Of a DNA stretch of 34,176 nt, positions 23,796 to 32,644 are shown piece after piece. This stretch comes from JABDGR01 sp035546135 (GTDB taxonomy: Bacteria; Verrucomicrobiota; Verrucomicrobiia; Opitutales; JABDGR01). Below the pieces are notes generated by a model. That model saw only the letters and a program-made list of their open reading frames with translations. It had not been told where the DNA came from and ran no database searches. The stretch is from NCBI GenBank assembly GCA_035546135.1, contig DASZWY010000226.1, forward strand, positions 1 to 34,176, written 5' to 3'. Both the position numbers and the translations under genes were made by a program. Positions within the stretch are counted from its first letter, which is position 1, and each line of letters opens with the position of its first letter.

Positions 23796-24833
23796 ATGGA
23801 AGCTAACGGCAATATTCGCATTGTGTTGGCGCGTCCGGACCGCATCGGCGATGTCGTCATCAGCAGTTCCTGCCTGGAACCGTTGCGTGCGGCGTTTCCG
23901 AAGGCCGAAATTCATTTGGTTGCGCAGGCGCGCATGGAGCCGCTCTTTGCCGGCCACCCCGCGCTGAAGAGTTTTATTCCGCTGCCGCCCGGTGGCGATG
24001 GCGATTGGCGCATCACCGCGCTCGCCGCCAGTTTCCGCAAAATCCAGCCCTCCTGCATTGTCCACCTGAACTCCGACCCCGCCATTGAGCAGGCGGCCGC
24101 CCAGGCGGAAATTCCGCGCCGCCTGGGCTTCACGCAAAACGGCGGCGAATGGCTCACCGACCCGCTGCCTGAACCCAAAAAACGCGGCGACAAACACGAG
24201 GCCTTTTATAATTTTGACCTGCTCGAGAAACTGGGCGTGCCCGCGCCGGAACGGCTGGAGCCGAGCCTCCGCCCCAACGAAGCGGCGCTCGAACGCCTCA
24301 CCGAAAAACTTCCGGCCAGCATCACTGCCGGCAGCTACGCGGTGCTGCACATCGGCGCCCACGGCGAAAAGCCGCGCATTGCGCCCGAGTTTTTCATCGC
24401 CGCCGCCCGCTGGCTGGTCAAGGAACGCCGGCTCTACGTCGTTTTGATTGGCGCGGACGCCGAAGACGAAGCCATCGGCCAGATCATGGATGGCGCCGGG
24501 AGCGCCGCCGCCTGGATCAAGGATTTTTGCGGTGAAACCGACCTCGCCGAGGCCGCTTTCCTCTTGCGCGGCGCGGCGGTGGTTTTCGGGCGCGACAGCG
24601 GTCCCGCCCACCTTGCCGCCGCCATGGGCACGCGCACGGTGACTTTGATGCTCGAGCCGGAATTTGAAAATTCCGCCCGCCGCTGGCGTCCGCTGGGTGA
24701 GCGCTCCTGGGTGCTCGAAAAGCCGCTCAAGCGCGGCTGGCTCGAGTCACGCCCGGGTTTTGCCCGCCGCAATCTCAGCCAATACACGCCCGAGGAAATC
24801 ATTGCCGCGTTGCAAGTGGCGCTGGATGCCTGA
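23796..24833 (+). CDS. Glycosyltransferase family 9 (heptosyltransferase-like)
   Basis: The protein has 345 residues. ATG 23796 is chosen because it leads directly into the family's first strand, IRIVLARPDRIGDVVIS; upstream in-frame starts (23688, 23742, 23754) would add a stretch with no family match. A GGGAG lies 3 bases before it. Further family marks are LRAAFPKAEIHLV (about 30-42) and, near the end, FGRDSGPAHLAAAMGTRTV, the nucleotide-sugar binding part of GT9/ADP-heptose:LPS heptosyltransferases (PF01075). Such enzymes add sugars to the lipopolysaccharide core at the inner face of the cytoplasmic membrane. Donor and acceptor cannot be told here. The gene converges with the lectin-fold gene, with 3 bases between stops. 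Confidence 0.88.
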   Translation: MEANGNIRIVLARPDRIGDVVISSSCLEPLRAAFPKAEIHLVAQARMEPLFAGHPALKSFIPLPPGGDGDWRITALAASFRKIQPSCIVHLNSDPAIEQAAAQAEIPRRLGFTQNGGEWLTDPLPEPKKRGDKHEAFYNFDLLEKLGVPAPERLEPSLRPNEAALERLTEKLPASITAGSYAVLHIGAHGEKPRIAPEFFIAAARWLVKERRLYVVLIGADAEDEAIGQIMDGAGSAAAWIKDFCGETDLAEAAFLLRGAAVVFGRDSGPAHLAAAMGTRTVTLMLEPEFENSARRWRPLGERSWVLEKPLKRGWLESRPGFARRNLSQYTPEEIIAALQVALDA

Positions 24834-24836
24834 GGG

Positions 24837-25484
24837 CTAGGCGGTCTTGCCGGAGACGGATTTGCGCCACTCGATTATAAAATAGACCGCGCCCGCGAGC
24901 GCAATCACCCCCACGACGCAGACGCCGAACAATGCGACATAGGGCAGGGTGTTGGGCAACGGGTCGCGGTCGTATTCCACCACAAAACCGGGCAGCCGGG
25001 TGTCGCCCGGCAACGCCCCCCAGATGGGGCGGCGTTCACCAGGATGTTCCGCGCTAAAATGCAAGTGGTCGTCCCCGCGGCCAATCGAACGCGCCGGCGG
25101 ATTGATCCAGCCCCAGCCTTCATTCGGCGGCGTGGACGCCGTCGCCCGCGTCCCGCCCAACCAGGGTCCCCAGTCCGTGCCATCCGTTCCCGCCATCCAA
25201 AAGTCGGCGGTGTCCACCAGATTGAACACAAACGCGTTTTCCTGCTTGGACTGCGGCGCCGCCAGTTGGCCGCCGTGCGCCTTGGCGTAGACCGCTGCGT
25301 CATCCCAGGTGATGCCCGCGGGTGAAGTCACCGCCTCGTAAAAATGCCCGTTGCCCCCGGAGTCCGCGCGCCATTCCGTGAGCTCGACACTGTGCACTTC
25401 CGCCGGCGGCTGAAAGATCGCGGGGGTGGGCGTGGTTGCCGCCAAAGCCAGCAAGAGGATGGGAAACGGGGGCATGGATGCCAT
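24837..25484 (-). CDS. Membrane-anchored C-type-lectin-fold protein
   Basis: The protein has 215 residues. A short hydrophobic N-terminus (PFPILLLALAATTP) acts as signal. Residues about 45-170 follow the pattern of C-type lectin-like domains: GHFYEAV, ITWDDAAVYAKAHGGQLA, then SKQENAFVFNLV, WMAGTDG, GPWLGG, GWGWI and finally GFVVEYD. The usual disulfide cysteines are missing; the only Cys lies in the C-terminal membrane helix (about 181-203). A short basic tail follows. The fold commonly binds sugars or proteins; in bacteria of this group it is often a generic binding domain outside the cell. The gene starts 30 bases after the stop of the HTTM gene on the same strand and is probably co-transcribed. 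ATG 25475 is an alternative start. Confidence 0.78.
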   Translation of the reverse strand: MASMPPFPILLLALAATTPTPAIFQPPAEVHSVELTEWRADSGGNGHFYEAVTSPAGITWDDAAVYAKAHGGQLAAPQSKQENAFVFNLVDTADFWMAGTDGTDWGPWLGGTRATASTPPNEGWGWINPPARSIGRGDDHLHFSAEHPGERRPIWGALPGDTRLPGFVVEYDRDPLPNTLPYVALFGVCVVGVIALAGAVYFIIEWRKSVSGKTA

Positions 25485-25514
25485 GGTTAGAGCAGAAGCG
25501 CGCGGGTTTTGCGG

Positions 25515-27005
25515 CTAAAAATCTTCCGACCACAAAACGATGGGCTGCGGCCCGGCGAAGGTGTGATTGGGCCCGTGCAGCGCGCGCATGTAAATGATTT
25601 CGACCCGCGCGAGTTGCTGGCCCAGCGGGTGGGTATTGTCCCAGTTGCGCTCCAAATATTCGGCATAATACGGGCGGTATCCCGCCGAGTCCTCGTAGAT
25701 GATGTCGAGGAAGTAGCTGCACCAGCGCTGGTCGCCCATCGAATCCGCAATGGAAGCGGGTTCGTCGAAACTCGCCGGCTGGCCCGTGCGCAAATCCACC
25801 ATGTCGCCGTTTCTCAACGTCCCGCGCAGGAGAAACCAGCCATCCTCCGTCTGCGGATCGGGCGCGAACATGTTAAAATACTGCTCGAGGCCGGTGTCTG
25901 TCGCCGGCCGGCGCCATTCATTCGAAATCACCGCGGCGTGCCCGGGTATCGTGTCGTAGTTGATCAACAACATATAGACGATGATGCCCGCCATTGCCAG
26001 GTTCCCCAAAATCTTTCCCGCAACGTTCGGGTATTTGCGCCAGCGCGGCAGTTCTGGTCTCGGCGTTGGCGGCCCGGCGTTTGGCGGCGGCCCGGAGGTT
26101 TCCCACCCCGTTTTTTTTGCCAGCCAGCGTCCCGCCGGCTCGGCCAGCCACGTCCAAAACTCCGCCGGCAGCAACATCAGCAAAAACGAATCCATCGCCA
26201 CCCAGAACAGCCCCATCTGCATGGTCGCGCCAAACGCGATTTGCAATCCGCCAAAGATCGCGCACCCCAGCAGCCGCCCCCACCCGCGCACAAAGGGGAG
26301 AATGAACAGCACCGTCCCGTAAAGCTCGAGATACAGCGTCGCCACCGTCAGCCAGGCCGTCAGGGTGTCGTGCTGGTTTAGCCACTGGCCGAGCGGCCGC
26401 GCATACATCTGGATCGACAGCGCGTAATAAACCGCCGAGTGCTCGACATGCCACGTCGGCCCGCTCTTGAGGATTCCGCTCACAATATAAATCACCATGT
26501 ACTGCAGCACCGCGCCGAAGCTCGTCATGCTCAGGTAGCAAGTGCCTTCCGGCGGCCGCACGCGTCCGAGATAGGCGTCCAGCGAATAACGCCGGTTCAG
26601 CGGCAGCAGCACCGCCCAGAACATCGCGATATGCTCCGTCATGTCCGCGCCGAACAAAATCATCGGGTTGCGCGCCTGGCGGCACAGCAGCATCACCCAC
26701 CCGCCGATGGTCGCCAGCTTCGTTCGGTAGCCCGCCAGCATCATCACCGCCAATACCGCCTCGATGCAGAACAGCACCGCCGCCCACGCCGCGCTGCCAT
26801 GCCAGAGATACAGCGACAGGTCCGGCGCGAAATTCTCCCGCACCAGCTTCACCGGCAGCACCCCTTCGTCGCTGTAAAACGCCCGCAAGCTCCGCGAACT
26901 GACGGCGAGGTCCGCGAGAATCGTCACCGCCAGCCCCATGCGCATCAGCGCCAGCGACCGCCAGTCCAGCCCAAACATGTTCCGCAAGGTGTCCCGTCCG
27001 CGCAT
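25515..27005 (-). CDS. HTTM domain membrane protein (vitamin K gamma-carboxylase-like)
   Basis: The protein has 496 residues with many hydrophobic helices in the first 330. The opening FGLDWRSLALMRMGLA and later YRTKLATIGGWVMLLCRQARNPMILFGAD are typical of bacterial HTTM proteins, the family related to vitamin K-dependent gamma-carboxylases. A polar segment (about 300-335, Pro-rich) and a C-terminal periplasmic-type domain follow (QYFNMFAPDPQTEDGWFLLRG, with RWCSYFLDIIY later). HTTM members are widespread in Bacteroidetes and Planctomycetes; most have no proven activity. ATG 27005 is chosen, but ATG 26978 (MFGLDW) is equally good, and TATACT lies only 2 bases before 27005, so the shorter form may be right. 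It is followed by the lectin-fold gene. Confidence 0.85.
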   Translation of the reverse strand: MRGRDTLRNMFGLDWRSLALMRMGLAVTILADLAVSSRSLRAFYSDEGVLPVKLVRENFAPDLSLYLWHGSAAWAAVLFCIEAVLAVMMLAGYRTKLATIGGWVMLLCRQARNPMILFGADMTEHIAMFWAVLLPLNRRYSLDAYLGRVRPPEGTCYLSMTSFGAVLQYMVIYIVSGILKSGPTWHVEHSAVYYALSIQMYARPLGQWLNQHDTLTAWLTVATLYLELYGTVLFILPFVRGWGRLLGCAIFGGLQIAFGATMQMGLFWVAMDSFLLMLLPAEFWTWLAEPAGRWLAKKTGWETSGPPPNAGPPTPRPELPRWRKYPNVAGKILGNLAMAGIIVYMLLINYDTIPGHAAVISNEWRRPATDTGLEQYFNMFAPDPQTEDGWFLLRGTLRNGDMVDLRTGQPASFDEPASIADSMGDQRWCSYFLDIIYEDSAGYRPYYAEYLERNWDNTHPLGQQLARVEIIYMRALHGPNHTFAGPQPIVLWSEDF

Positions 27006-27341
27006 GGAGTATAAAAATCCCGCGCCGGACGAATGGTTGCAGGAATCACCAGCCGGCCCGAAAACCCGTCATTGTGGGCCTTTTCCCCCGCGTGGCAAGT
27101 GCCGCCGTGGCACTGGTAGTGGGTCAGTTTGATCAAAATTTCAAAAGACGGCCCGGACGGAGCCGGGCCCTCCAGCGGAGGGACGACCTCCGTGTCGTCC
27201 GCTGGATGTCAAACCGACCCGCCATCGCGGCACTCTTGTTGGTGGAGCGGGCGCTCCGCGCACGCTAAAACGCGCACGGAGCGCGCGTTCCACCTTGAAA
27301 TGCGCCGCATCTTGCGATTCAATCACCCGTTTGGCCTCACG
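27006..27341. other. 336-base intergenic region with stacked inverted repeats
   Basis: This region separates the divergent HTTM and ABC-F starts. It carries several inverted repeats in a row (27098-27114, 27150-27169, 27171-27205, 27241-27294). I find no convincing gene: the short minus-strand frame 26945-27136 (HYQCHGGTCH) overlaps the HTTM start and needs a TTG start. The string of stem-loops looks like a dispersed palindromic element inserted between the two genes. Confidence 0.6.
27150..27294. repeat. Cluster of three palindromic units (REP/MITE-like)
   Basis: Unit 1: GGCCCGG (27150-27156) pairs with CCGGGCC (27163-27169), loop 6. Unit 2: TCCAGCGG...GACGAC (27171-27187) pairs with GTCGTC.CGCTGGA (27194-27206 approx.) around CTCCGT, with a three-base bulge. 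Unit 3: 27241-27263 pairs with 27272-27294 at 19 of 23 positions around an 8-base loop. Three palindromes in 145 bases suggest a mobile or repetitive extragenic element. A copy elsewhere in the genome would confirm it. Confidence 0.5.
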
Positions 27342-29219
<1,878 letters not shown>

Positions 29220-29240
29220 CTACCCAGGTAGGGCGCACTG

Positions 29241-29278
29241 CCCCCAGCGCGCCGTGGGGGTTTCAGCTCGCCGCTGAA
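29241..29278 (+). terminator. Two hairpins after the ABC-F stop
   Basis: CCCCCA (29241-29246) pairs with TGGGGG (29255-29260), followed by TTT. Then TTCAGC (29262-29267) pairs with GCTGAA (29273-29278). The first could be a weak terminator of the ABC-F gene. The wording of this stretch resembles the palindromic element upstream in being GC-rich and hairpin-dense, so it may be another repeat. Confidence 0.4.
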
Positions 29279-29358
29279 CAGGCGGAGTTGGATAAGGTAC
29301 GGCAAGGTTTTGGCGTTCTTTAAAACACTTAAAATTGACTGGGAAGTTGTTGCGTCCT

Positions 29359-29823
29359 ATGTATGGCCACGTAATGAAAGACACCTATTGGCTGGTGATT
29401 GCATGGTTTGTTGTCCTCTTTTTTGTCGTTTGGATAAGTGTATTATTTCAGAAGCGAAAAATTCGAAAATTGTTGGCGCAAGGAAAATTGCTCGATGGTG
29501 GAGAGTGTAGACCAAACATTTGGAACAAGGATTTATTGGATATGGCTTGGGGAAAATTTTTCCTAAATTATTTATTATCTGTGGCAATAATTGTCTATGG
29601 TGTTACCGCTGTCGTTAATCGACAGGCCAGCTACAAGCATTTCACCTATTACGGCTTTGATGCAATCTGCATCGGAATGGGTTGCATTTGTCTTGGCCTG
29701 TTAGTGCTTTCCGCAACCGATTTCGGTGGTGAAAGACTGGCCAAGACCAAAGCAGTTGTGCAGTGGATTGGACTGCTTGGGTTCACCGCAACTTTTTTAA
29801 CTGCGTTGCTTCGTAATCTTTAA
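29359..29823 (+). CDS. Unrecognised small membrane protein, AT-richer than its surroundings
   Basis: I do not recognise this protein. From ATG 29359 it has 154 residues; ATG 29374 (MKDTYW) is equally possible, and no clear Shine-Dalgarno decides between them. Four hydrophobic segments are visible: WLVIAWFVVLFFVVWISVLF, FFLNYLLSVAIIVYGVTAV, ICIGMGCICLGLLVLS and WIGLLGFTATFLTALL. A basic, polar cytoplasmic-type loop (QKRKIRKLLAQGK) lies between the first two. The codon use is clearly poorer in G and C than in every other gene here, with many AT-ending codons, which suggests recent arrival from another genome or weak selection. Its stop overlaps the aroC stop by two to four bases, tail to tail. 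Function unknown. Confidence 0.65.
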   Translation: MYGHVMKDTYWLVIAWFVVLFFVVWISVLFQKRKIRKLLAQGKLLDGGECRPNIWNKDLLDMAWGKFFLNYLLSVAIIVYGVTAVVNRQASYKHFTYYGFDAICIGMGCICLGLLVLSATDFGGERLAKTKAVVQWIGLLGFTATFLTALLRNL

Positions 29824-30938
29824 GAGAACTTAAACACCCCGTTCTGCGTATGCTGCCGCAGCCAGTGGTCCACGAGGACGAGGGCAGTCATGGCCTCGAC
29901 GATCGGGACGGCGCGGGGGAGCACGCAGGGGTCGTGGCGCCCGCGGCCCATCAGTTCCGTGGCTTTCCCTTTTGTGTCCACCGTTTTCTGTTTCTGCAAA
30001 ATCGTGGCCGTGGGCTTGAAGGCGACGCGGAAGAACAGTTCCTCGCCGTTGCTGATGCCGCCCTGCACGCCGCCCGAGCGGTTCGTGAGCGTGCGCACCT
30101 TGCCGCCGCGCATCGCAAACGCGTCGTTGTGCTGCGAGCCGGTCAGCTTCGTGCCCGCAAACCCGCTGCCGATTTCAAAACCCTTCGTCGCGGGGAGCGA
30201 CAGCATCGCCTTTGCCAAATCCGCCTCCAGCCGGTCGAACACCGGCTCGCCGAGCCCCGCCGGCAGCCCGCGCACGCGGCACACCAGCGCCCCGCCGACG
30301 GAATCGCCCGCCGAGCGCATCTTTTTGATGAGCGCCGCCATTTTCTCCGCCGTCTTCGCGTCCGGGCAGCGCACCGCGTTGGCCTCGACTTGCGCCAGGG
30401 TGGGGAAGGGTGTCTTTTCGCCCGCGGTCAATTCCTCCACGCCGGGCATGGCAATATTTTGCACGCGCTCGACGTAGGCGCGGATTTCCACGCCGCCGCC
30501 GAGGGCCAGAATCTTTTTCGCAATCGCGCCCGCCGCCACGCGCCCAATCGTTTCGCGCGCGGACGACCGCCCGCCGCCTTCGTGGTTGCGCAGGCCGTAT
30601 TTTGCCAAATAGGTGTAGTCCGCGTGCGAGGGGCGGAATTTCTCGCGCATCTCGGCGTACGCCTCGGGCCGCGCGTCGGTGTTGGCGACCAGCATTGCAA
30701 TCGGCGTGCCGAGCGTGCGGCCTTCATAGACGCCCGAAATGATGCTCACCGCGTCGGCCTCCTTGCGCTGCGTGGTCAATTCACTCTGGCCCGGCCGCCG
30801 CCGGTCGAGGTCGCCCTGGATGTCCGCGGGTGCCAGCGGCAAATTAGGCGGGCAGCCGTCGACGACGACGCCGACCCCGCCCCCGTGGCTCTCGCCCCAG
30901 GTCGCAATCGTGAAAAGCTTGCCGAAAACGTTGCCCAT
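29820..30938 (-). CDS. aroC: Chorismate synthase
   Basis: The protein has 372 residues, the usual size. Signatures are GESHGGGVG (15-23), DLDRRRPGQS (43-52), FRPSHADYTY (101-110) and HEGGGRSSARET (119-130). The enzyme (EC 4.2.3.5) needs reduced FMN and turns 5-enolpyruvylshikimate-3-phosphate into chorismate, the last step of the shikimate pathway in the cytoplasm. It is the last gene on the minus strand of the gat region, but 140 bases and a simple repeat separate it from gatB, and a promoter-like sequence lies directly before it, so it may have its own transcript. There is no Shine-Dalgarno before the ATG. Confidence 0.97.
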   Translation of the reverse strand: MGNVFGKLFTIATWGESHGGGVGVVVDGCPPNLPLAPADIQGDLDRRRPGQSELTTQRKEADAVSIISGVYEGRTLGTPIAMLVANTDARPEAYAEMREKFRPSHADYTYLAKYGLRNHEGGGRSSARETIGRVAAGAIAKKILALGGGVEIRAYVERVQNIAMPGVEELTAGEKTPFPTLAQVEANAVRCPDAKTAEKMAALIKKMRSAGDSVGGALVCRVRGLPAGLGEPVFDRLEADLAKAMLSLPATKGFEIGSGFAGTKLTGSQHNDAFAMRGGKVRTLTNRSGGVQGGISNGEELFFRVAFKPTATILQKQKTVDTKGKATELMGRGRHDPCVLPRAVPIVEAMTALVLVDHWLRQHTQNGVFKFS

Positions 30939-30947
30939 AAAGGGGCT

Positions 30948-30975
30948 ATTATTACTAATTCTCCGCGCAGGACAA
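30948..30975 (-). promoter_or_regulatory. Candidate promoter of aroC, placed for a very short or absent leader
   Basis: On the minus strand, TTGTCC (30970-30975) and AATAAT (30948-30953) are 16 bases apart, matching the sigma-70 boxes at four and five positions. The -10 ends 9 bases before the aroC ATG, so a transcript would begin within a few bases of the start codon. The lack of a Shine-Dalgarno fits such a leaderless message. Confidence 0.4.
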
Positions 30976-31022
30976 GGTAGATAAAAGCGCCTTCATGCTT
31001 GGTTGAGGTAAGCAGGGCCTCG

Positions 31023-31076
31023 CAAGAACCAAGAACCAAGAACCAAGAACCAAGAACCAAGAACCAAGAACCAAGA
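31023..31076. repeat. Heptanucleotide tandem repeat, seven copies of CAAGAAC
   Basis: Seven exact copies of the 7-base unit CAAGAAC run from 31023 to 31071, followed by a partial copy. The array begins 3 bases after the gatB stop in gene order and lies upstream of aroC. Exact copies suggest recent expansion by slippage, so the number is likely to differ between strains. Confidence 0.9.
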
Positions 31077-31078
31077 CA

Positions 31079-32539
31079 CTACCCCAGCAGCTTCTTCAGC
31101 ACTTCATCCACCGCCGCCGGATTCGCCTGCCCCTTGGTCTGCTTCATCACCTGGCCCTTGAGCGCGTTGATGGCGGTCAGTTTCCCGCCCTTGTATTCGG
31201 CGACGGGTTTCGGATTCGCCGCGATGACGTCCGCGCAAATCTTTTCCAGCGCGCCGGTGTCGCTTTGCATGCGCAGGCCCTTGCGGTCCACGATGGCTTC
31301 CGCCGCCTCGCCGGTCTGGAACATTTCCAGGAAAACGTCCTTCGCGATTTGCTTCGAAATCACGCCGCCTTCGACGAGCTTCACCAGTCCGGCCAGCCCC
31401 GTGGGGGTGATTTTGCACTTCGTCACCGACTGCGGCGGCTCGCCTGCGGGCGCCGCGGCGGCGAGTTCGCGCAGCAAATCGTTCGCGATATAATTGGCCA
31501 CCGCCTTCGGCTGGTTGCACGCCGCGACCGCCGCCTCAAAATACGCCGCCAGCTCGTGGTCGTAGCAGATGACCGACGTGATGGTGTACGGCAGTTCCCA
31601 GTCCTTCTGGTAGCGCCGTTGTTTGTCGAAGGGCAGTTCTGGCAACTCTTTCCTCAATTTCTCAATCACCTCCGGGGTCGTGCGCACGGGCATCAGGTCC
31701 GGGTCGGGGAAATAGCGGTAGTCGTGCGCCTGCTCCTTCGAGCGCATGGATTGCGTCACGCCGAGTTGTGCATCCCACCGGCGCGTCTCCTGCACGATGC
31801 GCTCGCCTTTGCTCAGGCACTGCGTCTGACGTTTGATTTCGTGTTCGACGCCGTTGCGCACGCCGGAAATGGAATTCAGGTTCTTCAGCTCGACCTTGGT
31901 GCCGAGTTTGGTCTCGCCGACGGGCCGGATGGACACGTTGGCGTCGCAGCGCATCTGGCCCTTTTCCATGTCGCAGTCGGAAATGTCCGCGGCGACGAGG
32001 CACATGCGCAACGCGGTCAGGTAGGCGAACACCTCGTCCGGCGAATGCATGTCCGGCTCGGACACGATTTCAATCAGCGGCGCGCCGGCGCGGTTGTAGT
32101 CCACCAGGCTGTCGCGTGAAAAGTGCGTCAGCTTGCCCACGTCCTCCTCGAGATGGATGCGGGTGAGTTTCACCGTGCGGTGCGCGCCCATCACGTTGCG
32201 CGAAGCCCCGGGCAGTTCGATTTCCACGCCGCCGCCGAGGCACAGCGGCTGGTCGTATTGCGAGATCTGGTAGTTCTTCGGGCTGTCGGGATAAAAATAA
32301 TTTTTGCGGTCCCACTTGCAGGTCTCGGCGATTTGGCAATGGAACATCAGGCCCACCTTGATGCTCTTGCGCACGGCCTCGGCGTTCATCACCGGCAGCG
32401 TGCCGGGCAGCGCGAGCACCACCGGGTTGGTCAGCGTGTTCGGCGGCTCGCCGTAGCGGTAGGCCGCGCGCGTAAACATTTTCGAGCGCGTCTTGAGCTG
32501 GACGTGCACTTCGAGGCCGATGACTGCTTCAAATTCCAT
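31079..32539 (-). CDS. gatB: Asp-tRNA(Asn)/Glu-tRNA(Gln) amidotransferase subunit B
   Basis: The protein has 486 residues. The opening EAVIGLEVHVQLKT and later YFYPDSPKNYQISQYDQPL, HLEEDVGKLTH, VDYNRAGAPLIEIVSEPD and AHDYRYFPDPDL are standard GatB signatures; the C-terminal part is the YqeY-like tail domain. GatB binds the mischarged tRNA and ATP, phosphorylates the side chain and passes it to ammonia delivered by GatA. It works as the heterotrimer GatCAB in the cytoplasm and makes Gln-tRNA and/or Asn-tRNA. Here gatB is the third gene after gatC and gatA, with a 105-base AT-rich gap from gatA. The ATG at 32539 has a weak site upstream. Confidence 0.97.
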   Translation of the reverse strand: MEFEAVIGLEVHVQLKTRSKMFTRAAYRYGEPPNTLTNPVVLALPGTLPVMNAEAVRKSIKVGLMFHCQIAETCKWDRKNYFYPDSPKNYQISQYDQPLCLGGGVEIELPGASRNVMGAHRTVKLTRIHLEEDVGKLTHFSRDSLVDYNRAGAPLIEIVSEPDMHSPDEVFAYLTALRMCLVAADISDCDMEKGQMRCDANVSIRPVGETKLGTKVELKNLNSISGVRNGVEHEIKRQTQCLSKGERIVQETRRWDAQLGVTQSMRSKEQAHDYRYFPDPDLMPVRTTPEVIEKLRKELPELPFDKQRRYQKDWELPYTITSVICYDHELAAYFEAAVAACNQPKAVANYIANDLLRELAAAAPAGEPPQSVTKCKITPTGLAGLVKLVEGGVISKQIAKDVFLEMFQTGEAAEAIVDRKGLRMQSDTGALEKICADVIAANPKPVAEYKGGKLTAINALKGQVMKQTKGQANPAAVDEVLKKLLG

Positions 32540-32564
32540 GCAAAAATGGGGGAATGGTTCTAGG

Positions 32565-32628
32565 GTTGAATTGTTTTGAGGCGGATGGCTTGAATGGTTT
32601 GTGATTTATAACAATGGAACAATTCAAC
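32565..32628. repeat. 11-bp inverted repeat in the gatA-gatB gap
   Basis: GTTGAATTGTT (32565-32575) and AACAATTCAAC (32618-32628) are perfect reverse complements separated by 42 bases. The whole gap is AT-rich and made of short variants of AACAAT and GAATGG. It could form a long-loop hairpin between the two coding regions, or be a decayed simple repeat. Confidence 0.55.
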
Positions 32629-32644
32629 AATACAATAATCAGGT

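Noticed and set aside
26945..27136. Minus-strand 63-residue frame with a Cys/His-rich start (HYQCHGGTCH)
   Set aside because: It needs a TTG start, overlaps the HTTM start in another frame, and has no ribosome site.
31023..31076. Short direct repeats considered as a CRISPR-like array
   Set aside because: The units are 7 bases and contiguous, with no spacers and no cas genes.
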